Below, one piece after another: positions 20,618 to 28,698 of a stretch of 62,847 nt of DNA. Position numbers and translations under genes: made by a program. Position 1 is the stretch's first letter; each line of letters starts with the position of its first letter. The DNA is from a virus. Where the stretch lies: positions 1 through 62,847 of the IMG/VR virus record IMGVR_UViG_3300050821_003799; one strand, 5' to 3'. Under the pieces are notes generated by a model. The model was given only the letters and a program-made list of their open reading frames with translations, searched no databases and had not been told where the DNA came from.

Positions 20618-21492
20618 CCTTCCTCAACCGAGGCCGCGAAACTCATCCCGGAGGCGATATCATCGCCCTTGACGCGACGATGGTTGCACTCAGGCGCAAG
20701 GGCGTGGAGTGCATCGAGACGGGGTGGGATACGAAGGCAATCGCATCGGGCGGTTTCGACCTATGCCATATCTTCCACAGTAATTTCGATTGGTCCTGGG
20801 GCAATTACAAGGCGGTAAGCGAAGCACGGTTCGTTACGCGGATCGCAAAAGGCCCAATTGAATACGTTCTCACTCCCATCTACTATCCTGGAGTTCTCGC
20901 TGGAATAACTCAACAGCAACTCAACGAGATCGTCCTGAATGCTCGCTTGGTGCTGCCCTTCTCTCATCGCGAAGCGAAGGAACTGCGCGACTCCGTGGGC
21001 TACTTCCCCTACGACGCAATCCCAAACGGAACCGATCCCATGTTCCACTGCACGACGCCAGCCAGCGAGCGCCAAGGCGTCCTATGCGTCTCCGCTCGTG
21101 GGTGTGAAGACAAGGGCGTACCAGTAGTGCGCGAAGCCTGCAAACGGCTGAATCTGCCGTTTACTTGCGCTACTGGCATTGGCCGCGAAGAACTGGTCGC
21201 GCTCTACAAGAGCCATCGCGTGTTCGTGAACAACAGCGACTCGGAGCGCATGAGCCTGACGGTCGGAGAGGCGCTGTGCGCCGGGTGTCGCGTGATGTGC
21301 CATGAAGGAAATCGCGGAAATGAATGGTATCCACACCTGATTAGGTTCTCCGACTTTGAAGAAGATCATTTGAAAGAGGTCTACCTTTCCCATTTTGGTA
21401 ATCCCTATGATCCGAGTGCGGTGGCTAGGACTCTCACATGGGATTACGTCGCTGATCGATTGATCGAAGTCTACAAATGGAGCATTCGATGA
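20608..21492 (+). CDS. GT4-like glycosyltransferase
   Basis: A 294-residue protein. R-G-R-E-T-H-P-G-G-D opens a Rossmann-like half. V-S-A-R-G-C-E-D-K-G-V-P and V-F-V-N-N-S-D-S-E-R-M-S-L-T-V-G-E-A-L-C-A-G-C (about 208-232) match the donor-binding part of GT-B enzymes. It is shorter than most GT4 proteins. It is coupled to both neighbours. Confidence 0.75.
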   Translation: MRVAFLNRGRETHPGGDIIALDATMVALRRKGVECIETGWDTKAIASGGFDLCHIFHSNFDWSWGNYKAVSEARFVTRIAKGPIEYVLTPIYYPGVLAGITQQQLNEIVLNARLVLPFSHREAKELRDSVGYFPYDAIPNGTDPMFHCTTPASERQGVLCVSARGCEDKGVPVVREACKRLNLPFTCATGIGREELVALYKSHRVFVNNSDSERMSLTVGEALCAGCRVMCHEGNRGNEWYPHLIRFSDFEEDHLKEVYLSHFGNPYDPSAVARTLTWDYVADRLIEVYKWSIR

Positions 21493-22115
21493 GCAGCCAA
21501 GTAACTATCCTCAGTGGAGCGTTCACATCCGATCCATCCAAGTATCAGTGGCTGCTTAAGACCGCTGAGAAGTTCGGCGTTCCGCCGATCCAGATGTTCG
21601 GCCACGGTCGGCACCATCCAGGGGATGCGAAGGTCATTCCCGAAATCATCACTCATCTTCGATCAATCCACACCAAGTACGTGCTTTGTACCGATGCCTA
21701 CGATACGATGTTCTGCCGCTGGGACGAGCACGAACTGATTCTGCGAATTGAGGACGCGAGCGGTCTGCTCATCTCGACCGAGACAGAGTGCTACCCTCCT
21801 GGGCCGTGGTGCGACGTGTACGGAGGGCGTGCGGCGATCAACGGTGGCCAGTTCTGCGGAACGGTGCCGCGAGTGATTGGCTTGCTCCGTGAGATGGAGC
21901 GGTACGACCACATCGGCAATTGCCAAGAGCGGTTGCATCGGATCTACGGGACCGGCTACCCAATGAAACTCGATGCGCTGCGTGAGGTGTTCTATTCGAT
22001 GAGCGGGGGTCAGGGAGACCGCGCGGAAGAATACCTGAGCGAGACGATGATGTTGCACTTCAACGGGAGAACGCCAGGAATTGAGGGATGGGCAGCGAAG
22101 GTGCTGGATGCTTAA
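21489..22115 (+). CDS. glycosyltransferase of the PLOD/galactosyltransferase type
   Basis: A 208-residue protein with V-L-C-T-D-A-Y-D-T-M-F (about 65-75), the D-x-x-D-T-M/L-F signature of enzymes related to procollagen-lysine glycosyltransferases, and N-G-G-Q-F-C-G-T. H-F-N-G near the C-terminus completes a GT-A fold. It may act on hydroxyl groups of protein or glycan; the acceptor is unknown. Confidence 0.7.
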   Translation: MSSQVTILSGAFTSDPSKYQWLLKTAEKFGVPPIQMFGHGRHHPGDAKVIPEIITHLRSIHTKYVLCTDAYDTMFCRWDEHELILRIEDASGLLISTETECYPPGPWCDVYGGRAAINGGQFCGTVPRVIGLLREMERYDHIGNCQERLHRIYGTGYPMKLDALREVFYSMSGGQGDRAEEYLSETMMLHFNGRTPGIEGWAAKVLDA

Positions 22116-22611
22116 ATTGAATTGCGGCAGCGGTCAGCGCAAATTCGGAGAGGGCTGGACTAACATTGATACCAACCCGCGATGGTCTCCCGACGTTATC
22201 GCGGACTGCGCGAGCATGCCGATGTTCGAGGACGGATCAGCGGAGGTGATCGTGTTCCACCATTGCGCTGAACACACGACGCTGGGCGGAAGTGAGGCCG
22301 CATTCCGTGAGGCGTACCGCATTCTCTGCCCCGGTGGTTCGATGCTAGTATTCGTGCCAGACCTGAACGCCTTAACAAGGGCATGGCTTCAAGGTCGCAT
22401 CACTGACTACATCTTCTGCGTGAACCTTCACGGGGCGTACATGGACGATGAAGCGGATCTTCATAAATGGTCTTTTACGTATCAGTCCTTGAGAGAACAC
22501 ATCGGTAAGTCTGCTCCGTGGAAATGGATAGAACGATTCAATAAACACGCTATCCCGAATGCTCCAATCGCGGACGACTGGTGGATCTTGGGCATCGAGG
22601 CGGTAAAGTGA
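22108..22611 (+). CDS. class I SAM-dependent methyltransferase
   Basis: A 167-residue protein of the Methyltransf_11 type. L-N-C-G-S-G-Q-R (residues 3-10) is the SAM-binding loop, W-T-N-I-D-T-N-P gives the acidic residue at the end of strand 2, and V-I-V-F-H-H-C-A-E-H is motif III. Placed inside the glycosyltransferase chain, it probably methylates a sugar. Confidence 0.8.
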   Translation: MLKLNCGSGQRKFGEGWTNIDTNPRWSPDVIADCASMPMFEDGSAEVIVFHHCAEHTTLGGSEAAFREAYRILCPGGSMLVFVPDLNALTRAWLQGRITDYIFCVNLHGAYMDDEADLHKWSFTYQSLREHIGKSAPWKWIERFNKHAIPNAPIADDWWILGIEAVK

Positions 22612-23309
22612 ATCACGTCATCGTAGTTGCTCGGAACAATCTCGCACTTACCAAGAAAGCCGTGGCCTCCGCGCTCCTGCAAGACGTGCCCTGCACAGTG
22701 CTAGTAGTGGATAACGCATCGACCGATGGCACCGCAGACTGGCTGCGCGGCAAGGATGGCATCCACTATTGGGTGGAGAACAAACAGCAATCGCTCGCCC
22801 GATGTTGGAACGTGGCGCTAAAGTGCGTCTGGGCGATGGGTGGAAAGCATGCGCTGGTGATTAACAACGATGTAGAGCTACGTTCAGACTGCTACCGCGT
22901 TCTCCGCGATCATGGCTCGCTGTTTGTCACAGCATTTCCTGTCGATACGAAAGCAGAGATGGGAGTGCCAGGAGACTGCGATGAAAAGGACCTGCACGAT
23001 AGGCCCTATCCCGTATTCTCCTGCTGGCTCATCCGCAAGGAAGTCACTGACAGGGGCTGCTGGTTCCGCGAAGAACTGTATCCCGCCTACACAGAAGACA
23101 ATTTTTTTCACCTAGCCATGCACCACGCCGGCATCAAAGCAATCTGCATCGATCTGCCGTTTCTCCATCACGGGGAAGCCACACTGAAGCATTGCGATCC
23201 TGCCGAGAAGTCCATGATCCTCCGTGGAGCGCAAAAGAATCGCGAGAAGTTCAAGCGCGAGTTCGGTTGCTATCCGGCGTCACCCGAATATTCCGCGCTA
23301 TTTCGGTAG
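22608..23309 (+). CDS. GT2 family glycosyltransferase (rhamnosyltransferase-like)
   Basis: A 233-residue protein starting at GTG. V-V-D-N-A-S-T-D-G-T (about 31-40) and L-V-I-N-N-D-V-E-L (about 82-90) are the nucleotide and metal sites of GT2 enzymes, followed by E-D-N-F as the base region. It is the last gene of the island; its end overlaps the convergent virion gene by 12 bases. Confidence 0.85.
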   Translation: MNHVIVVARNNLALTKKAVASALLQDVPCTVLVVDNASTDGTADWLRGKDGIHYWVENKQQSLARCWNVALKCVWAMGGKHALVINNDVELRSDCYRVLRDHGSLFVTAFPVDTKAEMGVPGDCDEKDLHDRPYPVFSCWLIRKEVTDRGCWFREELYPAYTEDNFFHLAMHHAGIKAICIDLPFLHHGEATLKHCDPAEKSMILRGAQKNREKFKREFGCYPASPEYSALFR

Positions 23310-24641
23310 CAGGTCGCTCGGACCCGTAGGCAGCTTCTTATTAGTGAGCAGGTAGTTGTGGATCGCACTCATCTGATCTGCCGACAGCATCGACCAACTC
23401 GGCACACCGAATACCTTCTTAGCGGTCATCGACAGTTGAGCGTGGCCGCTCTTACCCGCTGGACTTCCTGGCAGTTCGAGTTCCTGCGCGACTCCGTGAG
23501 CCGCTCGGTTCGCTTCTTGGATCGGAGTCATCCTATTCTGCATAGTCGGGGTTTGCGATAGGTCAAGTAACTGCGGTTGTGCGATGGGCGCAGGCGCGGA
23601 CTGCGCTGTTGGTGCTTGCGAGATTGGCCCTCCAGTGGTCTTGCCTTGCCAGATGGGCACACGCGGTTCTGGGGGCAGCGATTCAGGCAGCGGGCCTGGG
23701 ATGCGCCCAGAGGGGAACTGCTGGAAGGATTGTGGGATCGGCGACAGGTCTGGTAGCTCGTTGGGACGCATCGGCCCCTGGAAATCTTCCCACGCTGGTG
23801 CTCCCCGTTGGACAGTCGGCCCCTGCACTGGAGCGGGCTCCAGTGGCATGTTCATTCCCGGGAATGTGGATGGGTCCATTCTACCAGGTTGATCCCAGAT
23901 CCCAGGAAGGGCAGGAGGCGTTACGGAAGGACGCTCCGCGAATCCCTTGGCCGCTCCCTTGACGGCTCCAATCGCCTTGGGGATTGCGCCGAGCGCCCCC
24001 AGCATGGGATGGCCCGAACTAACGCCGAGCGCTTCGAGGGCGGCAGTGAGCGGAATATCCACGGGTGGGGCCTTCATTCCCTGCCATGCTCCGCGTGCCG
24101 TACTGCTGATCGTACTGCCCCTCGGAGCGGCAGCGGCGATATCAGGCAGTATGAACGGCAGGACGGCCCCCAGAGCGTGCGCTGTGGCCTGCCCAGGCTG
24201 TCCCATGCGGTATTCTTCGCCTGCCTGCGATGCCAGCGGTCCAACTCCAGGAGTAAGTGCTAGCAACCCATGCAGGCCGGCCCGCATGTAATCGTGCTCC
24301 TTGGCGGCTTCGATGGCTCGCTTACCGGTATCCCATGCGCCCTGTCCAGCACTCAGAATTTGGTTCCTTGCGATCTGGTTAGGGTCGAGGTCCATGATAT
24401 TGCTAGGGACCAGACTCCCGAGCATCTCCAAGCCAGTTGAGGCGAAGCCTTTATCCTCGGGATTGACGCTGGTCGGAATCGGATGGAAACTCTGGGCCGC
24501 GTGATATAGAACGGTGCCCTGAGCCTTAGGAGAGAGCGCCGCAAACTTAGGATCGGTCGTACGCATCACCGCCAGCCTGCTTTTCAGCGGCAGTTGGTGG
24601 AACTTCGGATCGTCCAGCGGACTGGTGGTCTCATCGGCCAT
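23298..24641 (-). CDS. large Ala/Pro-rich virion protein (ejection-type)
   Basis: A 447-residue protein. The N-terminal 60 residues are helical (K-F-H-Q-L-P-L-K-S-R-L), the middle has hydrophobic Ala/Gly-rich stretches (H-A-L-G-A-V-L-P-F-I-L-P-D-I-A-A-A-A) that could enter membranes, and residues 220-380 are Pro-rich. With the next two genes this makes three low-complexity proteins at the end of the head-tail operon, the place of internal or ejection proteins in short-tailed phages. Confidence 0.55.
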   Translation of the reverse strand: MADETTSPLDDPKFHQLPLKSRLAVMRTTDPKFAALSPKAQGTVLYHAAQSFHPIPTSVNPEDKGFASTGLEMLGSLVPSNIMDLDPNQIARNQILSAGQGAWDTGKRAIEAAKEHDYMRAGLHGLLALTPGVGPLASQAGEEYRMGQPGQATAHALGAVLPFILPDIAAAAPRGSTISSTARGAWQGMKAPPVDIPLTAALEALGVSSGHPMLGALGAIPKAIGAVKGAAKGFAERPSVTPPALPGIWDQPGRMDPSTFPGMNMPLEPAPVQGPTVQRGAPAWEDFQGPMRPNELPDLSPIPQSFQQFPSGRIPGPLPESLPPEPRVPIWQGKTTGGPISQAPTAQSAPAPIAQPQLLDLSQTPTMQNRMTPIQEANRAAHGVAQELELPGSPAGKSGHAQLSMTAKKVFGVPSWSMLSADQMSAIHNYLLTNKKLPTGPSDLLPK

Positions 24642-26655
24642 TTAGGTATTTGTCGGCTTCTGGGTCTCCGGTGGAGTATTGCTGGCGTGATTTCGGGGCA
24701 CCGGGAAGCGGAGTAATCACACCACTCTTCTTTTCCTGATCAATGACTGCCTGACGTGCTTCCATGAGGCGGGTTTCCATCTCTTTCAACTTTGTCACGA
24801 TCATTGCCGGTTCGTCGGAATTAATCCCAATTACTGGGGTGTGTTCCAGCGCTCGGTTCAAGATCGGATAGGCTCGTGATCCAGTTCCCGCTAGGGCCTG
24901 TGCAGCGCTTCTGAGGTCCGCGAAACTAAGGCTGGAAATCAACGCGGTATCGGGACTGTCTAGGTGCAGATAGTTGTATTTAATCCAGTTCTCCGCGAGC
25001 CGCTTTTTGCCTTCGCTTGTGCCCATCTTCGCTATTCCCGATTCGTCCATCATCTGCTGAACACGCTTGACTTCATCGATGATCGGATCGATGCTTGCGA
25101 TGGCTTTTTGCCCTACGGGACTGTATGGAGTCGGAACCTCCCAGCCCTTCTTTGCCATGATGTCCTGGACGGCGAGACTGGAGCGCATGTCGCTCGGTAA
25201 TGGACGTTTCCCATCACGAACATCCTGAGCGAGTTTTTCGAGCGCAGAACCAGCCGACTGAGGACCTGGGCTGGGAGTTAGTTTTGTAGTAGACTTCGCC
25301 CCTCCAGTGGAAACGGGAGGCGGTGTCGCTGCGCTTGGAGCCACCCCAAGCGGATTCACTGGAGTTCTGATGGTGGTAACCGGAGGAGCGCCAGGCGAGA
25401 CCTGCGTTGAGGTAGATCCAAGCACTGGCGGCTTCGCTCCTAATGTGCGCCCAAGTTCATTCCCTGACCGATCCCGCACCACGATTGAATAGCCCGTGGG
25501 CGAGTTCTTGTCCGGCAGAATGTCTTCCTTGGTCACGCCAACCACGGGGTAGTATTCAGTCTCGCCCGTCAATAGGCTTTGCCGCGCCCGAACGTAGGGA
25601 GTTTCCTTGGGATCAATGACCTGTCCCATGGCGTCCGTCGTGCCCGGAGGAAGGGAAGTTGACGGGGTCACTCCCGGCAAATTGATCGGCTTCATCAGAT
25701 TGGCGATGCCGGGGATCTGGATGCCGTAAGCCCCCGCTTGCGCCGAAGCACGCAGCGCCGGCGGAAGATTGTCCAGGATGCCGCTATCCTGCATGGCCTC
25801 AATCTTGCGTCGCGCCAGTTCCTGATTGATCTGGCCAGTTTGCATTACCTGTGTAATAGCGGTTTGACGCTCAAGCTCCTTCGGAAGCGCCATTTCCAGG
25901 AGTGGGTCGATATAGCCTGTGTTGTGGAGCGCCGAAACCGAAGGACCATACAGATCATGCAGGTCCAATAGCGGAGGAACGTCGAGCGTGGTGCTCCGCA
26001 TAACGCCCGGAGCTTGGTCTATTTGTGGAGCATTCGGAACAGGTGCCCCAAGCCCTGCGCTGCTAGGCCCCCCAGCGTTTGGCTGGACTGGTACGGGGCT
26101 AGGCCCGCCTGTAGGGGATTGAAAGGTGGCAGAAGAGCTACTGCCCCCTCCTTGTGCTTGAGGTTGAACTGGCGAAAGGTTCGGCTGCGCTGCGGGTGTG
26201 GGAGGTGGTTGAGCCTGAGCAATCAGCGGGGCGAACGGTGCCGGAGCATGGAAGCCGCCGCCTGCGTTTGGCTGAACGCCGCCGACCATCGGAATCTGAG
26301 ATGGAGGAGCCGAAACCGCGCCGGCAGCGGGAGCCTGCTTTGCGCCTTGGACAGCGTTCTGTGCGATTTCCTGCTCTGCCTTCTGGCGATGCTGGGAGTA
26401 CTTCGTGAAGTATGGTCCAAGATCCGCTCCGGGACGCAGCGCATTGACTTCCATTTGGAGATCACGAAGGCGTTCTCCCTCCGCCCCTTGGTATTTCCCC
26501 GCCGCACGCTCGACTGCGTCCGCTAGGGCTTGGTGCTGAGTCTGCCAACGATTCAGTTCATTCTCCTGGTGCTGGTAGCGATTCTGGCGCTCCTGCTGAC
26601 CATACTGAGCGGCTCCCTGTCCCAGCCCTCCGATGAGTGATCCAAATGCGCCCAT
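24631..26655 (-). CDS. large internal virion / ejection-type protein
   Basis: A 674-residue protein. The start (M-G-A-F-G-S-L-I-G-G-L-G-Q-G-A-A-Q-Y-G) is a Gly-rich amphipathic stretch, followed by a Gln/Arg coiled coil, a Pro/Ala/Gln low-complexity region (about 105-215), a mixed middle and a helical C-terminus with a final E-A-D-K-Y-L-N. No enzymatic motif is seen. It is probably packaged in the head and ejected with DNA, inferred from composition and location. Confidence 0.6.
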   Translation of the reverse strand: MGAFGSLIGGLGQGAAQYGQQERQNRYQHQENELNRWQTQHQALADAVERAAGKYQGAEGERLRDLQMEVNALRPGADLGPYFTKYSQHRQKAEQEIAQNAVQGAKQAPAAGAVSAPPSQIPMVGGVQPNAGGGFHAPAPFAPLIAQAQPPPTPAAQPNLSPVQPQAQGGGSSSSATFQSPTGGPSPVPVQPNAGGPSSAGLGAPVPNAPQIDQAPGVMRSTTLDVPPLLDLHDLYGPSVSALHNTGYIDPLLEMALPKELERQTAITQVMQTGQINQELARRKIEAMQDSGILDNLPPALRASAQAGAYGIQIPGIANLMKPINLPGVTPSTSLPPGTTDAMGQVIDPKETPYVRARQSLLTGETEYYPVVGVTKEDILPDKNSPTGYSIVVRDRSGNELGRTLGAKPPVLGSTSTQVSPGAPPVTTIRTPVNPLGVAPSAATPPPVSTGGAKSTTKLTPSPGPQSAGSALEKLAQDVRDGKRPLPSDMRSSLAVQDIMAKKGWEVPTPYSPVGQKAIASIDPIIDEVKRVQQMMDESGIAKMGTSEGKKRLAENWIKYNYLHLDSPDTALISSLSFADLRSAAQALAGTGSRAYPILNRALEHTPVIGINSDEPAMIVTKLKEMETRLMEARQAVIDQEKKSGVITPLPGAPKSRQQYSTGDPEADKYLNGR

Positions 26656-26662
26656 AGTCCTC

Positions 26663-27223
26663 CTACAGCATCCCCAGTAAACCGTTCATTGCAGCGCCGC
26701 CGCCGAATGGAGTAGTCGCCAGCCCGAACAATCCCTGCCCCAGTCCACTCCACATCGAATTGGTGATTTGCTGCTGACGCTGACCGAGGTCCCCGAGTTG
26801 ACCGGCAGCGTTTCCGCCCACACCGAATAGATTCGTCCCGGCCCCGATCTGCCCTTGGCCGATCTGCGCCAAGTTGGTAGCGGCCGAGGATCGCAGAGGG
26901 TTGTACAGACTCTGGATCTGGCGATTCTGCTGGAACGGGAGATCGAATAATGTCCCCGACCGTCCCCCCCCGCGCGGCATGAGCGTCGAGACGCCCTGAA
27001 GCGTTCCTTGGTTCGCCTGCTGGATGCGGTTGATGTCCGGGGCGAGCGCCGCGGCTCCTTCGGCCTGGTTGCCGTTCAGGATATTGCTGAAAAAATTGGT
27101 GCCCTGCTGAAGATTGCCGGTGCCTGAGTTCATCAGGTTCAGACCATGCCCGATGGCGGTGTTATACAGACCGCTGAGATCGTTTTCCGAGGTCTTGGTT
27201 GTCGAGCTAGGTCCGAAGCTCAT
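26663..27223 (-). CDS. Gly/Gln/Asn-rich virion protein
   Basis: A 186-residue protein made of G-T-N-L-F-G-V-G-G-N and Q-N-R-Q-I-Q-S-L-Y-N-P-like stretches. Its C-terminus (G-L-G-Q-G-L-F-G-L-A-T) resembles the Gly-rich starts of ejection proteins. It precedes the two larger proteins of this class. Confidence 0.55.
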   Translation of the reverse strand: MSFGPSSTTKTSENDLSGLYNTAIGHGLNLMNSGTGNLQQGTNFFSNILNGNQAEGAAALAPDINRIQQANQGTLQGVSTLMPRGGGRSGTLFDLPFQQNRQIQSLYNPLRSSAATNLAQIGQGQIGAGTNLFGVGGNAAGQLGDLGQRQQQITNSMWSGLGQGLFGLATTPFGGGAAMNGLLGML

Positions 27224-27690
27224 TGGATCACCTCCTCTAACTCAGGCACCGCTTCGGCTTTAATGAACTTAGAATACACGTTCCAAGGTTCGAGTTTCAT
27301 TCCAACGTGCGAGGCGAGCTTGGAATGCCTTCCAGCCTCTGCGAACAGGTAGATCCAGCATCCGTTGACGCGCTCAGAGATGGTCTTTTCGGCGATGTTT
27401 ACCAGCGAGCGGAACAGGGCTTCGTGTCCCGGCTGAATCCACATCGGCTGTGCGTGCACTTTTAGTTGCATCACTAGGAAGGCGACAACTTTGCCGTTTG
27501 CGTCCACCGATCCGACCACGAAGGAAGTAGCGGGGTCTGGAAGATCCTGAGCACCGTGTTCCTTGAAGATCGGCTCGAGCGAAGAGATTTCGGAGGGGGT
27601 TAAGAGGCGAGTAGAAACCCCCTCGGATGGAGAGGATTGCGGATCGGACTGCGTTGAACGATCCGGCAACGGGAGCATCTCCAGCTTCAT
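27220..27690 (-). CDS. GNAT-fold-like protein
   Basis: A 156-residue protein. F-V-V-G-S-V-D-A-N-G-K-V-V-A-F-L-V-M-Q (about 58-76) reads like strands 2-4 of an acetyltransferase and H-V-G-M-K-L-E-P near the end like the last strand, but the acetyl-CoA loop is not clear. It sits between virion genes; a structural or host-modifying role is possible. Confidence 0.45.
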   Translation of the reverse strand: MKLEMLPLPDRSTQSDPQSSPSEGVSTRLLTPSEISSLEPIFKEHGAQDLPDPATSFVVGSVDANGKVVAFLVMQLKVHAQPMWIQPGHEALFRSLVNIAEKTISERVNGCWIYLFAEAGRHSKLASHVGMKLEPWNVYSKFIKAEAVPELEEVIQ

Positions 27691-27705
27691 AGACTTGATT
27701 CTACA

Positions 27706-28203
27706 TCAGATTCTGGAAAGTAGCAGGTAGTTCGTTCCATCGGACTGGATAGTGAGGCAGTTTCCTGGGGCTAGCACGTAACTGGTCGCCGCCGCTCCGT
27801 CGATAGTCTGTTTATTCGCTGCCTGTAGGGTGACGTTAGACATGCTCGCTGCCGCGTTCTTAATGACGAATATTTGACCGGCTGGAGGCGTCGTCGGAGG
27901 AAGCGGACATAGTGCGGGACCGCCGAAGGTGATGACGAAATAGAGCGTATAATCGGAAGCCGTCAGGCCCGTCGAGACACCGCTCGTTCGGAACGCCTGC
28001 GTTTGCGCTCCCGGCGTGCTCATCTGCGTCTGAAGTGCCGATAATTGGGATTGAACGGTAGCGAGTCCAGTCTGAAGCGTGGCCTGCCCGTTCGTCAGCG
28101 CGGTGTTGTTCTGGTCCACCGTCGCCCCGACCGCCTGCACTTTGTCGTACAGGTCCGACTGGACCGGAGTAGTCGGTAGCCTGGTGAAGGGAGGCGCGGG
28201 CAT
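27706..28203 (-). CDS. small fibre-like protein with coiled coil
   Basis: A 165-residue protein. Residues 15-60 are a coiled coil (N-T-A-L-T-N-G-Q-A-T-L-Q), followed by a beta-rich end (Y-T-L-Y-F-V-I-T-F, then I-Q-S-D-G-T-N-Y-L-L), the layout of trimeric tail fibres. It abuts the next gene at base 28203. Confidence 0.55.
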   Translation of the reverse strand: MPAPPFTRLPTTPVQSDLYDKVQAVGATVDQNNTALTNGQATLQTGLATVQSQLSALQTQMSTPGAQTQAFRTSGVSTGLTASDYTLYFVITFGGPALCPLPPTTPPAGQIFVIKNAAASMSNVTLQAANKQTIDGAAATSYVLAPGNCLTIQSDGTNYLLLSRI

Positions 28204-28547
28204 TACTGGAAGTAGCTGTAGGTCAGGCTATCGCCGCTCGCGCTGCAGGCGAAGTAGGTGGTGCCGAGGTTGTATGCCGCTGTGTTGGATTGCGGAGGTG
28301 AAGTATAGGAATCGCCGCTCTTGAGGAAGAAGCCCTGCGAGGTCGATACCGTCGATCCTCCGATATAGACCGATCCCGTATTGGCCGTGGGAGCTTGGAG
28401 CGTGTACGTGACGGCCTTGATGGTGGTGCTCGAAACGACTTTATTGCCCGAAGTCGGGCAACTTACGGAGCCTGAGAAGATTTGACCAGCGGGAAGCGCG
28501 AGCGCCAAGCCCAGCAGAACGACAGCAATCCGAATGGTGGATTTCAT
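28203..28547 (-). CDS. exported small beta-rich protein
   Basis: A 114-residue protein with a clear signal peptide (I-A-V-V-L-L-G-L-A-L-A-L-P-A-G) and a Ser/Thr-rich mature part with two Cys. Two starts compete. ATG 28547 gives the natural signal peptide and has TACAAT 6 bases upstream (leaderless). ATG 28592 has AGGAG 5 bases upstream and directly follows a hairpin, but adds a 15-residue polar extension. Confidence 0.6.
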   Translation of the reverse strand: MKSTIRIAVVLLGLALALPAGQIFSGSVSCPTSGNKVVSSTTIKAVTYTLQAPTANTGSVYIGGSTVSTSQGFFLKSGDSYTSPPQSNTAAYNLGTTYFACSASGDSLTYSYFQ

Positions 28548-28597
28548 GAGTGTATTGTATCCCCTTTTGTTAAGATGGAGAGGAAGCGTCATAAACG

Positions 28598-28666
28598 CTC
28601 CTAACTCACCGGAACATCCCGACTCCGTAGGGCAGGTCTCCTCAGCGGTAAGGGCAACTGTTCCGG
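28598..28666 (-). ncRNA. candidate structured leader with 8-bp closing stem
   Basis: CCGGAACA (28609-28616) and TGTTCCGG (28659-28666) are exact inverted repeats enclosing 42 bases rich in CC and GG. On the minus strand the stem ends 6 bases before the AGGAG of ATG 28592, the same layout as the leaders at 14355 and 61288. Confidence 0.45.
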
Positions 28667-28698
28667 CTTTCTAGGTGAATGTTTTAACCGCCCACTTT

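Noticed and set aside
23298-27223. Tape-measure protein
   Set aside because: The proteins are Pro/Gly/Gln-rich with no long coiled coil of tape-measure type, and no tail-tube genes are nearby.
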